NCBI RefSeq assembly: GCF_002923755.1
Contig: NZ_PGFZ01000003.1
Span: forward strand, 1-64,000
Length of the DNA: 64,000 bases
DNA from: Methylovulum psychrotolerans
GTDB taxonomy: Bacteria > Pseudomonadota > Gammaproteobacteria > Methylococcales > Methylomonadaceae
Direction: 5' to 3'
Position numbers and translations under genes: made by a program. Under the pieces are notes generated by a model, which saw nothing but the letters and a program-made list of their open reading frames with translations, was not told the DNA's origin and searched no databases. Shown one piece after another: positions 26,616 through 36,527 of this stretch (its first letter is position 1; each line of letters begins with the position of its first letter).

Positions 26616-27998
26616 TTATGCCCCCGCCACTACCGCTTGCAATGCCGTTTTATCCAATAGCTGGCTATCCACTTTTAAATACGCCACGCCGTCATCAACG
26701 CTTAAGGTCACTTCCGCCACGCCGCTGACGGCTAGCATGGCGGCGGCTAAGTCGCTGGCTTTGGCTGCGTCCAAGCCGTCTAAGCTAATCAGCATATTGG
26801 CGAGGTAACGCGGCGGGGTCATCCGCAAGGCGACTAACAGCCAACTCAGCGCGGCGGCGGCGCAGAACAGGAACACCGCCGTTTCGCCATAAGCGCCTTT
26901 AAACCAACCGCCCACCAAGCCGCCGATGAACAGCCCCATAAATTGGCAACTGGAATACGCGCCCATCGCCGTGCCTTTTAAATCGGCGGGGGCGGTTTTT
27001 GATACTAACGACGGTAAAGTCGCTTCCAATAAGTTAAAGCCGCAGAAAAACAGCCCTAAGCAAGCGATAATGGCGGGCAAGCTCCCCGCCGTTTGCGACA
27101 AACCCAGTTCGGCCAGCAAAATGACGCTAATCGCCCCTAAAAACACCGCTTTCATTTTACGCTTTTTTTCCGCCAAGATGATAAACGGCACGACCAAGCC
27201 CATCGATAAGACGAACACGGGCAGGTAGACCTGCCATTCGTGTCCGGCGGCGAGGCCGACGTTGCGCATATCGGTGGGGATAACGACAAATATCGCCATT
27301 AAAATCATGTGCAGGATGAAAATGCCGTAATCCAAACGCAATAAATCGGGATTTTTTAAAGCTTGGAACATTTGCGCGGGGACGAATTCGGCATCACGGT
27401 GCAGTTTTAGGCGGTTGGGGTTAGGCACGACCCAAATCAGTGTCAGCATCGCCAGCACGGTCAGGGCGGCGGTTGCCCAAAACACGGTTTGGACACCGCC
27501 AAAATGGGCGATGATAGGCCCTACGACAATGCCTACGCCGAACGACAGGCCGATGCTGATGCCGATAGTCGCCATCGCCTTAGTGCGGTGGACTTCTTGG
27601 GTGAGGTCGGCGACCAGCGCCATGACCGCCGAGGAAATCGCCCCCGCACCTTGGAAGGCACGGCCCACTAATACGCCTTGGATGGTGCTGGACAGGGCGG
27701 CGATAACGCTGCCGATCAAGAACAGCAGCAAGCCGAACACAATCACTTTTTTCCGGCCTATACGGTCGGACAGCAAACCGAACGGGATTTGTAGCAAGAC
27801 TTGCGGCAAGCCGTAAATGCTCATCGCCAAGCCGAGCAAGGCGGGGGTGGTGCCTTCCAACTGTTGGGCGAACAAGGACAATACGGGCAAGATCATAAAC
27901 AAGCCGAGCATCCGCAGGGCGTAAATACCCGCTAGCGAGAATGTCGCATAGCGTTCTGAGGCGGTCATGGGGCTGGTTATATCTTGTACGGTATTCAA
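26616..27998 (-). CDS. yajR: MFS transporter YajR-like
   Basis: A 460-residue major facilitator with twelve hydrophobic segments, a motif A loop (GLLSDRIGRKKVIVFG), and a C-terminal ferredoxin-like domain of about 65 residues (LISLDGLDAAKAS...VSGVAEVTLSVDDGVAYLKV). That extra soluble YAM domain is the hallmark of E. coli YajR (454 residues). It is probably a proton-driven exporter. The natural substrate is not known. It stands alone on the minus strand. Confidence 0.85.
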   Translation of the reverse strand: MNTVQDITSPMTASERYATFSLAGIYALRMLGLFMILPVLSLFAQQLEGTTPALLGLAMSIYGLPQVLLQIPFGLLSDRIGRKKVIVFGLLLFLIGSVIAALSSTIQGVLVGRAFQGAGAISSAVMALVADLTQEVHRTKAMATIGISIGLSFGVGIVVGPIIAHFGGVQTVFWATAALTVLAMLTLIWVVPNPNRLKLHRDAEFVPAQMFQALKNPDLLRLDYGIFILHMILMAIFVVIPTDMRNVGLAAGHEWQVYLPVFVLSMGLVVPFIILAEKKRKMKAVFLGAISVILLAELGLSQTAGSLPAIIACLGLFFCGFNLLEATLPSLVSKTAPADLKGTAMGAYSSCQFMGLFIGGLVGGWFKGAYGETAVFLFCAAAALSWLLVALRMTPPRYLANMLISLDGLDAAKASDLAAAMLAVSGVAEVTLSVDDGVAYLKVDSQLLDKTALQAVVAGA

Positions 27999-28130
27999 GA
28001 CTTGGGTCTCCTAGGCAAACAGGGAAGGGCTGCGGCGCTGATTATATCCGCACATGATAGGGGCTATAGTGGCCTTGGGCAAGCCTTGATGGGCGGCGAT
28101 TAGGACTATCGGCATTACTGGAGCCGCTGC

Positions 28131-29411
28131 TTATTCGGCTACACTGGGGGTTTGCGCCAATTCGTCAGCCAGTAAGCCGAACAACCGCCCGGTCGCCCCT
28201 TGGTTAGCTTGGACAAAGGCCAGAGCTTGGGCGATTAGGGCATCTTTATAGTCAGGGCGGTTGTAGACCGCCAAAATGGCCGCACCAATATCGGCAACGG
28301 TTTGGCATTGCACGGCGGCATTATGCGCCAAGATACCCTTGGCAACGGCTTTAAAGTTTGCCATATACGGGCCAAACAGCACGGGCACGCCCACGGCGGC
28401 GGCTTCCAAGACATTATGCCCACCGACGGGAACAAGGCTACCGCCGACTAGGGCGACATCCGCCGCCGCATAAAACAGTTTCAGCTCGCCTAAGGTATCA
28501 ACGACATACACATCGGTAGCGGCGCTGCAAGCTTGGCCGGATGTGCGGCTTAGCCACGTCAACCCCTGTTGTTGGCACAGCGGCCCGATCTCGCTAAAGC
28601 GTTCGGGGTGGCGCGGGGCGATCAGCAACAGCAGTTCGGGCAAATGTTGCTTGAGTTGCCGATACAGCGGCAAGACTAGGGCCTCTTCACCCTGATGGCT
28701 GCTTGCCAGTAACCAGACAAAGCGATCGGCAAATAAGCGGATTTTTAAGTGTTGGCCTTGGCTGCGCAGGTCGGCGGCAATTTCGGTATCGAATTTCACA
28801 TTACCGAGCGTCCGCACCGGGCAAGTCGCACCAATGGCAAGAAAACGGGTGCTGTCTTCGGCGGATTGGCTGGCAATACAGGTGATATGCGCCAGCGTCG
28901 GGCGGATTAAAGACGGCACACGTCGGTAAGCCCGCGCCGAACGTTCCGATAAACGGGCGTTGACCAAGTATAAGGGGATGCCTTGTTGCCCGCAGTGGGC
29001 AAAGAGATTGGGCCAGATTTCGGTTTCCATGATGACCGCCAGCTTAGGCTGGAAACAGCGTGTAAAGCGGTGCAAGACATCCGGCAAATCATAAGGCAAA
29101 TAAACATGGCTGACCCGATCTTGCAGAGCGGCTTTAACCCGTGCCGAGCCGGTCGGGGTGGTGGTGGTGATTAGCAGATGTTCTTGCGGATACTCGCTCA
29201 GTAAGCGTTTGACCAGCGGCAGCAAAGCCTCGGTCTCACCGACCGAAACCGCGTGCAGCCAAATGACCGGATGGGGATAGCGGTGGCGGTAGAACGCCAG
29301 CCGTTCCTGCCAACGCTCGCGGTAAGCGGGGGCTTTAATGCCCCGCCACGCCAAGCGCAACAAAATAGCGGGCAACAGCAGATAAAACAGGCAGGTATAA
29401 AGGATACGCAT
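28131..29411 (-). CDS. waaA: 3-deoxy-D-manno-octulosonic acid (Kdo) transferase
   Basis: A 426-residue GT30 enzyme. An N-terminal membrane anchor (LYTCLFYLLLPAILL) is followed by WLHAVSVGETEAL with the catalytic Glu of the family, then VIMETEIWPNL, NARLSERS and the C-terminal GGSLVPVGGHNVLEA nucleotide-sugar-binding motif. It adds Kdo to the lipid A precursor on the cytoplasmic face of the inner membrane. With lpxA and fabZ elsewhere in the window it confirms a Gram-negative lipopolysaccharide maker. Confidence 0.95.
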   Translation of the reverse strand: MRILYTCLFYLLLPAILLRLAWRGIKAPAYRERWQERLAFYRHRYPHPVIWLHAVSVGETEALLPLVKRLLSEYPQEHLLITTTTPTGSARVKAALQDRVSHVYLPYDLPDVLHRFTRCFQPKLAVIMETEIWPNLFAHCGQQGIPLYLVNARLSERSARAYRRVPSLIRPTLAHITCIASQSAEDSTRFLAIGATCPVRTLGNVKFDTEIAADLRSQGQHLKIRLFADRFVWLLASSHQGEEALVLPLYRQLKQHLPELLLLIAPRHPERFSEIGPLCQQQGLTWLSRTSGQACSAATDVYVVDTLGELKLFYAAADVALVGGSLVPVGGHNVLEAAAVGVPVLFGPYMANFKAVAKGILAHNAAVQCQTVADIGAAILAVYNRPDYKDALIAQALAFVQANQGATGRLFGLLADELAQTPSVAE

Positions 29412-29545
29412 AACCGCAGCTAGCTCAATAAATGGGATAACCCTTGGACAAGACCGCTCTTATGGCGTTAAAGCCCCTATACCCAGAAGCTATTGGCCAG
29501 ACAGGGCGATGCACTTGCGTGACCACGCCCTGCCCTAGCCGGATT

Positions 29546-29995
29546 TTACGCTTCGGCGACGATTTTAATCGTCATGGTGACGACGACATCAGTGTGGACT
29601 GACACATCAATATCAAACTCGCCGATGTGGCGGATCGTACCGTGTGGCAAACGCACTTCATGCTTGCCGACCACAATGCCTTGCGCGGTAATGGCTTCGG
29701 CAATGTTGTGGGTGCCGATAGAACCGAACAGACGGCCTTCGTCGCCGGCTTTGTGGGCAATGACGATTTCCAGCTTGCCCAGTGCGGCGGCGCGGGCTTG
29801 GGCGGCCAGCAATTTTTCGGCGGCGGCTTTTTCCAACTCGGCGCGGCGGCCTTCAAATTCGGCGATTTTGTTGGTGGTCGCAGGGGTGGCTTTGCCTTGT
29901 GGGATCAGATAATTTCTGCCGTAACCCGCTTTAATGGTGACTTTATCGCCCAGATTACCCAGGTTCGCTACTTTCTCAAGAAGAATGACTTCCAT
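29546..29995 (-). CDS. rplI: 50S ribosomal protein bL9
   Basis: A 149-residue bL9. The N-terminal RNA-binding domain starts [17 protein letters not shown] and [12 protein letters not shown], followed by the long linking helix and a C-terminal domain with [17 protein letters not shown]. It is the last gene of the rpsF-rpsR-DUF2232-rplI operon, in the usual order for many gammaproteobacteria. Confidence 0.97.
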   Translation of the reverse strand: MEVILLEKVANLGNLGDKVTIKAGYGRNYLIPQGKATPATTNKIAEFEGRRAELEKAAAEKLLAAQARAAALGKLEIVIAHKAGDEGRLFGSIGTHNIAEAITAQGIVVGKHEVRLPHGTIRHIGEFDIDVSVHTDVVVTMTIKIVAEA

Positions 29996-30032
29996 CTTAT
30001 AATACCTCGTGTGTGGGGGGTGGCCCCATGAT

Positions 30033-30947
30033 TTACGCTTTTGGCGTAGTGTGTTTAGATTGATGTTTGCGTAAGTTCAGCCACGCATCAGCCAAGCCGA
30101 CCACCGCCGCCAATAAAATGGCATGGGGTATCAGGAACAAGGTGATATAGAGCATGGGTACGGTAAAACGTGCCAGTTTCATGCCTGCAAACAGGGCGTG
30201 CAGTACGGCCGTGCCGACGATGCCGTACAGGACGAGCAGCAGGACGGAAATATTCCAAGCCGCTTCCGACAGTACGCCGGATGACGCTTGTGCCGCCGCA
30301 ATGACCAGTAAGCTGGCCGCCGCAAAACGGGTCGGCATCCGCAATGCCAGGTATTCGGTCTTAAAACCGCCCGGATTGTACAGGTTGGCTTGCCACCAAC
30401 GCCCCAAAAACAAGCCGAACAACAGGCTAAAAACCGAACCCGTCGCCACGATGCCTGTCATGTAATGGGAGATGATGGCGGCGGTGTGCTTAAAGTCGGC
30501 AATAGGTGCATCAGGCGGCAAGTTGGCAGGATCCATCATGCGCCCGAACACCGTCAACCAAGTCGCCGAGATGTCAGGATTGAATACATAACAGCCCGCC
30601 ACCGCCAAAGCCCCCAGCAGGACGGCGATTTCCACCGCCACCGATAACTGGCGGCCTTCGCGCAGGATAATGCCGATCAGCCAGACGGGCAGCCAGAGCG
30701 CCAGCACATAGAGCAAGGCGAATTGGAAATCGCCAAACAAGCCCCAGCCCAATAGCCCGGCAACCAAACTGGAGCAACCCAGCACATACAGGCCTTCGGT
30801 CGCACCCCGCCGCAACGTGACTAACGCCACCGAAGCTGAGCTTACGATACTCACGGGCGGGAACAACAGCGACAACAACGCTAAGGACGAGGCCACAGCC
30901 ATGGCTTGTACCCTGCCCCGCATAATGTAAGCCGCCAGAAAGTTCAT
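30033..30947 (-). CDS. DUF2232 (YybS-like) membrane protein
   Basis: A 304-residue polytopic protein with about eight hydrophobic segments. It matches the DUF2232/YybS family, which often sits between rpsR and rplI. The function is not established; it resembles the membrane part of ECF-type transporters. It is co-transcribed with the ribosomal genes on both sides. Confidence 0.8.
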   Translation of the reverse strand: MNFLAAYIMRGRVQAMAVASSLALLSLLFPPVSIVSSASVALVTLRRGATEGLYVLGCSSLVAGLLGWGLFGDFQFALLYVLALWLPVWLIGIILREGRQLSVAVEIAVLLGALAVAGCYVFNPDISATWLTVFGRMMDPANLPPDAPIADFKHTAAIISHYMTGIVATGSVFSLLFGLFLGRWWQANLYNPGGFKTEYLALRMPTRFAAASLLVIAAAQASSGVLSEAAWNISVLLLVLYGIVGTAVLHALFAGMKLARFTVPMLYITLFLIPHAILLAAVVGLADAWLNLRKHQSKHTTPKA

Positions 30948-30962
30948 CGCCCGCCAATCCGG

Positions 30963-31187
30963 TTATTTGTGTGCGTCGCAGAACGGCAACAAGGCGATAA
31001 AGCGTGCGCGTTTAATGGCGACACACAGTTCCCGTTGATATTTGGCCGTGGTGCCGGTGATGCGGCTAGGGACAATTTTGCCTGTTTCGGTAATGTAATC
31101 GCTTAACAAGTCCAGGTCTTTATAGTCGATTTGGGCGCCTTCTTCGGAGAAGCGGCAGAATTTTTTGCGTCTGATGTTACGAGCCAT
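30963..31187 (-). CDS. rpsR: 30S ribosomal protein bS18
   Basis: A 74-residue bS18 with [13 protein letters not shown]-like N-terminal (here IRRKKFCRF), [19 protein letters not shown] and [13 protein letters not shown]. It binds 16S rRNA together with bS6, encoded just upstream. Confidence 0.97.
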   Translation of the reverse strand: MARNIRRKKFCRFSEEGAQIDYKDLDLLSDYITETGKIVPSRITGTTAKYQRELCVAIKRARFIALLPFCDAHK

Positions 31188-31215
31188 AATACGTCTCTAC
31201 TAAAATAGTTAATGT

Positions 31216-31656
31216 TTATTCAGAAATGCTTTCGTTGGCATCGAACTCTTCGTCGTCGTCCAAATCGTCAGCCAGGGCCAAAGCTTCTTTCGCAGCGGCT
31301 TCTTTCGCTTTAGATTCGGCCTGTTTGTTGCCTTCGGCAGTGGCGATGGCAATCGGAGAAGGCGAAGTGACCGCATGTTTTTGCAACAGGGTCATGCTAC
31401 GCAAAATGGCATCGTTAAAACGGAAGCCGCTTTCCAGTTCGTCCAGCGTCGGCTGGTCGCACTCGACATTCATCAGGACATAATGGGCTTTGTGGATTTT
31501 TTTGATAGGATACGCCAAATGTCTGCGGCCCCAATCTTCCAAACGGTGGATAGTCCCGTTAGCGCCTTCAATGGTCGCTTTATAACGTTCGACCATTGCG
31601 GGCACTTGCGCACTTTGGTCAGGATGGACTAAAAAGATAATTTCATAATGTCGCAT
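31216..31656 (-). CDS. rpsF: 30S ribosomal protein bS6
   Basis: A 146-residue bS6. It begins [19 protein letters not shown], has the conserved [15 protein letters not shown] and ALMNVE-like VLMNVE segments, and ends in an extended Ala/Glu/Asp-rich tail of about 40 residues. First gene of the ribosomal operon, preceded by the promoter at 31740-31767 and a structured leader. Confidence 0.97.
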   Translation of the reverse strand: MRHYEIIFLVHPDQSAQVPAMVERYKATIEGANGTIHRLEDWGRRHLAYPIKKIHKAHYVLMNVECDQPTLDELESGFRFNDAILRSMTLLQKHAVTSPSPIAIATAEGNKQAESKAKEAAAKEALALADDLDDDEEFDANESISE

Positions 31657-31659
31657 TAG

Positions 31660-31735
31660 TTTTCCTTTCGGGTAAAGCCTTCCCTTAAGATTACCTAAGG
31701 GTAAAGCAAGGAGGAGCGAACGGCTCCGTTGAACT
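31660..31735 (-). promoter_or_regulatory. Structured leader of rpsF
   Basis: Between the promoter and rpsF the transcript can form GGAGC-CGTTC-GCTCC and, further down, a CCCTTA/TTAAGGG hairpin just before the AAAGGAAAA ribosome site. Leaders of rpsF operons in many bacteria bind the bS6:bS18 complex for feedback. I see stems in the right place but have not verified the specific CCG-bulge motif. Confidence 0.35.
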
Positions 31736-31739
31736 GCCC

Positions 31740-31767
31740 ATTATAAAGTTTTTTCCCTTATCAACAA
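31740..31767 (-). promoter_or_regulatory. Sigma-70-type promoter of the rpsF operon
   Basis: On the minus strand TTGTTG (31767-31762) is separated by 16 bases from a perfect TATAAT (31745-31740). It lies about 85 bases before the rpsF start. Confidence 0.65.
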
Positions 31768-31899
31768 AGCATTATCTATACCATTGAAAGATAAGTTGGC
31801 AAAAACCGAAAACAATAGGGCTGTTGTGGATATTGGTGCTTGACAAAAAATCTGCATAGTAGAAACTAAAACAGTTTTAGTAACCTAAGAGAACCTTCT

Positions 31900-33153
31900 T
31901 TGAACGAAATGCCCCTTAGTATGCTGTTAGGCGTACTTCTCCTCATGCTGATCCTGTCCGCTTTCTTTTCAGGTTCGGAAACGTCCTTAATGACCCTTAA
32001 CCGTTACCGTTTAAGGCATTTGGTCAAACTTAAGCATCCGGGCGCAATAAAAACCCACCAATTGCTTAAGCGTCCTGACCGCCTGATCGGCCTGATTTTA
32101 CTCTGCAATAATTTCGTCAACACCTTTGCCGCCTCCATCACCACCATTTTAGCTATCCGGCTATTTCCCCAAGAAGAATCCAGCATCGCCATTGGTGCGG
32201 GGGTTTTGACGCTGGTCATGCTGATTTTTTCCGAAGTGACACCCAAAACCTTAGCGGCGATAAAACCGGAACTGTTGGCCTTTCCGGCCGCGTGGATTTA
32301 CGAGCCCTTATTAAAAATACTCTACCCGGTAGTCTGGTTCGTCAATATCTTTGTCAACTTGCTGCTGCGGATGGTTGGGGTTGATGTCAACAAAAACACC
32401 CCCGACTCGCTTAACCGTGACGAACTGAAAAGCATCATCACCGAGGCCGAAAGCCTGATGCCGCCGCGTTACCAAAAAATGCTCTTAGGCATTTTGGATT
32501 TGGAATCGGCAACGGTTGAAGACATCATGACCCCGCGCAACGAAATTGTCGGCATTGACCTTGAAGATCCGTTAGAAGAAATTGTCGGCCAAATCAAAGA
32601 CAGCCCGCACACCCAACTGGCGGTGTATAAAAAAAGCATTGACCGCATCATCGGCTTCTTACACCTGCGCAAAGTCCTGATTGAGGTTAACCAGCCGTAT
32701 TTTGACAAGCAAACTATCATTAATTTGCTCAGTCAACCGGTTTTTATCCCGGAAAACACGCCTGTGCATACCCAGATGCTGAATTTTAAGAAAGAAAAAA
32801 TCCGCATTGGTTTGGTGGTTGACGAATATGGCGATGTCCAAGGCCTGGTGACGTTAGATGACCTGTTGCAGGAAATCGTCGGCGAACTGATCACCGATGA
32901 GGTGGCCGCCGCCCAACCGCAGCATGACGGCAGTTATCTGGTCGATGCCGGTATCACCATCAGGGAGCTCAACCGCGTCACCCAATGGGCGTTACCGACC
33001 GAAGGCCCGAAAACCTTAAATGGCCTGATTATTGAGGTGATGGAGACTATCCCTGAACCCGGCACCAGTATCGACCTGCACGGTTACCAATTGGAGGTGA
33101 TAAAACGCAATAAAAACACGGTCAAATTGGTGAAATTTTTGCCTAGAAAATAA
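31900..33153 (+). CDS. CNNM/CorC family (HlyC/CorC) transporter with CBS pair
   Basis: A 417-residue protein. An N-terminal CNNM (DUF21) membrane domain (about 1-190) with SGSETSLMTLNRYRLRHLV is followed by a CBS pair (EDIMTPRNEIVGIDLE to IGLVVDEYGDVQGLVTLDDLLQEIVGE) and a C-terminal CorC_HlyC domain. It resembles E. coli YfjD/YtfL and probably moves magnesium or another divalent cation. The start is a TTG at 31900 or the ATG at 31909; neither has a strong ribosome site. Confidence 0.9.
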   Translation: MNEMPLSMLLGVLLLMLILSAFFSGSETSLMTLNRYRLRHLVKLKHPGAIKTHQLLKRPDRLIGLILLCNNFVNTFAASITTILAIRLFPQEESSIAIGAGVLTLVMLIFSEVTPKTLAAIKPELLAFPAAWIYEPLLKILYPVVWFVNIFVNLLLRMVGVDVNKNTPDSLNRDELKSIITEAESLMPPRYQKMLLGILDLESATVEDIMTPRNEIVGIDLEDPLEEIVGQIKDSPHTQLAVYKKSIDRIIGFLHLRKVLIEVNQPYFDKQTIINLLSQPVFIPENTPVHTQMLNFKKEKIRIGLVVDEYGDVQGLVTLDDLLQEIVGELITDEVAAAQPQHDGSYLVDAGITIRELNRVTQWALPTEGPKTLNGLIIEVMETIPEPGTSIDLHGYQLEVIKRNKNTVKLVKFLPRK

Positions 33154-33260
33154 TAGTCGGCACAAAGTGGAAAATTCACTGTTTAATAGTGTATTTTCTT
33201 GAATAGTTGAAAAAATACCGTCTATAATTAAAGTCAATTCAGGCTAAATATACCAGACCA

Positions 33261-33905
33261 ATGGCAAAGCTTACCGTTTTCTTTAAATATAAGGCAATCG
33301 ACTCGTTCTTGTTCGAAACAGGCGTAGTCCATATTGGCCGAGACGAGACCAACGACCTGACTATCGACAGTCTGGCAGTGGCTCCTGCCCACGCCGCCAT
33401 CATCAGCCGCGATAACGGCGGCAGCACTATCAAGCAATTAAACGAAAATTTTCCGCTGATCGTTAATGGCCAAAAAGTCAAAGAATGCGACCTGAACCAT
33501 AACGACACCATCACGCTAGGTAAGCATGACATTATCTATAGCATTACGGAAACGTCCGAGCCGGACACGACAGACGAAAACCATTACGATTATTCTAATG
33601 CCCATGTCGGTGGCTTTGATGCCGATGACGGCTTTGTGACCCTGCCCCCCGCCAATCTTCAGGTGATGAGCGGGACTAGCATCGGCAAAGTGCTGCCGCT
33701 TAAAAAAGCCATGACCCGCTTGGGTAATACGGGCAGCGGCGTGGTGGTCATTTCCAAGCGTCGGGACGGCTACTACGTTTCGGCTTTGGAGGCCAAGGGT
33801 CTGTTAACCCTCAATAACCAGCCGCTAGGCAACCATTATATGAAACTGAACAACAATGATGTGCTTGTCGTCAACCAAACGTCCTTGCTGTTTTTCTTGG
33901 GTTAA
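33261..33905 (+). CDS. FHA domain protein
   Basis: A 214-residue protein. The N-terminal half is a forkhead-associated fold (VHIGRDETNDLTIDS, HAAIISRDNGG, LNHNDTITLGKHDI), a phosphothreonine-binding module. The second half (GTSIGKVLPLKKAMTRLGNTGSGVVVISKR) looks like a second, more diverged FHA fold with its own GxxxPL strand. No other domain is present. Its stop overlaps the convergent radA stop by 4 bases. No kinase gene neighbours it, so the partner is unknown. Confidence 0.8.
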   Translation: MAKLTVFFKYKAIDSFLFETGVVHIGRDETNDLTIDSLAVAPAHAAIISRDNGGSTIKQLNENFPLIVNGQKVKECDLNHNDTITLGKHDIIYSITETSEPDTTDENHYDYSNAHVGGFDADDGFVTLPPANLQVMSGTSIGKVLPLKKAMTRLGNTGSGVVVISKRRDGYYVSALEAKGLLTLNNQPLGNHYMKLNNNDVLVVNQTSLLFFLG

Positions 33906-35281
33906 ACCAAGTCACCGAGAATATCCAAGGCTTCCGCCAAGGTCGATACCGGATAGACCTGCAATTGTGCCAGCTTCTGCTTGGGCGCATTGGCCTTAGG
34001 CACCACTGCTTTTTTAAAGCCATGCTTGGCGGCATCGTTCAGCCGCGCATGGCCATTCGCGACCGGGCGGATTTCACCGCTCAGGCCAATTTCGCCAAAA
34101 AACAGCACATCATGCGGGATCACCTTATTTTTTAGGCTGGACACCACGCTCATCACAATCGCCAAATCCGAACCCGTTTCGCTAACCTTAATGCCGCCCA
34201 CCACATTGGCATAAATCTCGTCTTGGGCGGTCATAATATTGCCGTGCCGCGCCAACACCGCCAACAGCATCGCCAGACGGTTCTGGTCAAACCCCACCGC
34301 TAAGCGGCGCGGGTTGCCGTATTGGCAATCAGTCACCAACGCTTGTATCTCCACCAGTAAAGGCCGTGTGCCTTCCCATAACACCGTTACGACACTGCCG
34401 GAGGCGGGCGTTTCGGCGCGGTTTAAAAACATCGCCGAGGGGTTTTTCACTTCCTTAAGACCGCTGCTGTCCATCGCAAAAAAGCCCAACTCGCCGACAC
34501 TGCCGAAACGGTTTTTATCGGCGCGTAACACCCGGTAACGGGCATCATCGGTAGAACCGAGCATCACCTGGGTGTCGACGATATGGCTTAAGGTCATGGG
34601 GCCGGCCAAGGACTGGTCTTTAGTGACATGGCCGACCATGAAAATGCTCACTTGCTGGCGTTTCGCGTATTGGGTCAGATAACTGGCCGACTCGCGCACC
34701 TGCGACACCGAACCGGGTGCGGACTCGGCATCTTGGGTGTGCATCACCTGAATAGAGTCTATCACCAAAATCTGCGGCTTCACCTCGTCCATCACCTCAC
34801 AGATACGCTGCACCGACGTTTCCGCCAGCATCATAATCTGGTTGGCAGGCAATTTTAGCCGCCGCGCCCGTTCGGCAATCTGCTGCAAAGACTCCTCACC
34901 CGACACATACAACACCCGGATGCCCCGATCAGCGATATTGGCAATGGCCTGAAGCAATAAGGTGCTTTTGCCCGCCCCCGGCGCACCGCCAATCAGCACC
35001 ACACTACCCAATACAATGCCGCCGCCCAACACCCGGTCAAACTCGGTAATACCGGTAAGGATGCGCTCGGTTTGCGCCAAATCGACATCCGATAACAGCT
35101 TGACTGTCGAGATGCTGCCCGCATAGCCCATCGCTCGGTTGCCATGTTCTTTCGGCGCGGCGCTTAAACGCACTTCCTTAATGGTGTTCCATTCCCCACA
35201 ACTGGTGCATTGCCCACCCCAGCGCGGATAATCCGCGCCGCATTGGTCACAGACAAACGCGGTTTTGATTTTTTTACTCAT
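33902..35281 (-). CDS. radA: DNA repair protein RadA
   Basis: A 459-residue RecA-like branch-migration ATPase. It has an N-terminal C4 zinc finger (Cys11, 14, 25, 28), Walker A GGAPGAGKST (98-107), VLVIDSIQVMH as Walker B, the RadA signature KNRFG, and a C-terminal Lon-protease-like domain (DLAIVMSVVSSL, FFGEIGLSGEIRPV). It extends D-loops in recombination. Its ATG overlaps the stop of the upstream dehydrogenase gene. Confidence 0.96.
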   Translation of the reverse strand: MSKKIKTAFVCDQCGADYPRWGGQCTSCGEWNTIKEVRLSAAPKEHGNRAMGYAGSISTVKLLSDVDLAQTERILTGITEFDRVLGGGIVLGSVVLIGGAPGAGKSTLLLQAIANIADRGIRVLYVSGEESLQQIAERARRLKLPANQIMMLAETSVQRICEVMDEVKPQILVIDSIQVMHTQDAESAPGSVSQVRESASYLTQYAKRQQVSIFMVGHVTKDQSLAGPMTLSHIVDTQVMLGSTDDARYRVLRADKNRFGSVGELGFFAMDSSGLKEVKNPSAMFLNRAETPASGSVVTVLWEGTRPLLVEIQALVTDCQYGNPRRLAVGFDQNRLAMLLAVLARHGNIMTAQDEIYANVVGGIKVSETGSDLAIVMSVVSSLKNKVIPHDVLFFGEIGLSGEIRPVANGHARLNDAAKHGFKKAVVPKANAPKQKLAQLQVYPVSTLAEALDILGDLV

Positions 35282-36105
35282 AGGATCAACCCGGCATAGC
35301 CATCTTGATAACTGGCATAGCGGAAAGCATAGCCCAAGGCTTTCAGGCGGGCATTCCGGCAGCGCTTATTGGCATCCGCGTCCGCAGCAGCAATCTTGGC
35401 GATAGGGACTGGGCTGTTTTGCCGCGCCGCTAGCCAAGACACCACCTCCCAGAGCGGTGCGGGGTCGTCGTCGCTGGCGAGATAACACGGCTGCAAAGGG
35501 GTTTTTGCTAACCACAGGCCAAACAAAAACGCCAACACCCCGACACAATCCTCCTGATGGATACGGTTAGTGAAATACGCGGGTTGTTGTTGGATGGCTG
35601 GAGTTTGTCGCGCCATGCGCAACAAATGCTCACGCCCGGGCCCGTAAATGCCGGAAAAACGCACCACGATATGGCTGGGGTTCGCCGTCCATAGCGTTTG
35701 TTCGGCTTGGCGGATTAGTTGCGCCGTTATCACGGCCGGCTCAGCGGGCGAGTCTTCGTCCACCCATTCGCCTTGGCTTTGCGCGTAGACGCTGGTAGAG
35801 GAGACAAAAAACCACTGCTGGCGGTTAAACTTTGCCAAGACATGCTGAAGGCCATCGACATAAAGGCTCCGATAGCCTTGCTCGGAACGCCCTCCGGCGG
35901 CGACGATAAAAAACACCACATCCACTGTTATATCTAACGCGTCGATAGCCGCCGCTGAGGTAATGTCGGCAGCGATATAATGTATACCGTCGCTGTGGCT
36001 GGGCGGCTGGCGTTTCAAGCCTGTGACGGTATGGCCTTGGCGGCTTAGCACAGCCGCCAAGGCGGAACCGACAGCGCCGCAGCCGATAATAAGGATGTTT
36101 GCCAT
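35278..36105 (-). CDS. NAD(P)-dependent epimerase/dehydratase, YeeZ-like SDR
   Basis: A 275-residue atypical SDR. The Rossmann motif IIGCGAVGSALA opens the protein, and FVSSTSVYAQ, VVRFSGIYGPGRE and RIHQEDCVGVL follow in the extended-SDR order. The usual YxxxK is not obvious, as in the YeeZ group. The gene is coupled to radA by an ATGA overlap. Substrate unknown. Confidence 0.8.
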   Translation of the reverse strand: MANILIIGCGAVGSALAAVLSRQGHTVTGLKRQPPSHSDGIHYIAADITSAAAIDALDITVDVVFFIVAAGGRSEQGYRSLYVDGLQHVLAKFNRQQWFFVSSTSVYAQSQGEWVDEDSPAEPAVITAQLIRQAEQTLWTANPSHIVVRFSGIYGPGREHLLRMARQTPAIQQQPAYFTNRIHQEDCVGVLAFLFGLWLAKTPLQPCYLASDDDPAPLWEVVSWLAARQNSPVPIAKIAAADADANKRCRNARLKALGYAFRYASYQDGYAGLIL

Positions 36106-36340
36106 AGTGGGGTTTTTAAGTGGGGTTATTGAAAATAGCCAAGGTTGGCCGATATTTTATCGCCTGTACAGGTAAATTTAACGCCTGGGTGTGGATATTT
36201 TTTGCATGGCGACAAAGCTGCCCAAAAACAGGGGGTAAGGTTATCTTGAGAAAGCTTGGCGATGGGGCTGACAATAGCATAAGAATGGTAATGGGTGAGG
36301 CCACATAACAGCTAGGGATGATGAAGGCAACGACGGAATA

Positions 36341-36435
36341 TATACTTCAAACGGCCAAGTTTTCGGTTTTTTGGTAGGGTACAGCGTACCCTACGGTGAA
36401 TTGTAAAAGCCAAATACTTGGCCGTTCACAGTATA
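36341..36435 (+). mobile_element. 95-bp palindromic MITE, copy A
   Basis: Begins TATACTTCAAACGGCCAAG and ends with the imperfect inverse CTTGGCCGTTCACAGTATA. The centre is a hairpin GGTAGGGTAC-AGC-GTACCCTAC. It has the same length and sequence type as the copy at 54899-54993, in inverse orientation. TA at both ends suggests a TA-targeting element moved by a transposase in trans. Either a MITE or a REP-like palindrome would fit. Confidence 0.75.
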
Positions 36436-36527
36436 GTAGACTGAAAGAGATGTTCAGGTGTGAAAAATCGGAAGATATGGAACGTTGGCAACATTACAAA
36501 CTGACAGGCTACGCCGTACCGCATGAA

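Noticed and set aside
31840-31868. TTGACA as promoter of the CorC-type gene
   Set aside because: The -35 is perfect but no acceptable -10 lies 15-19 bases downstream.
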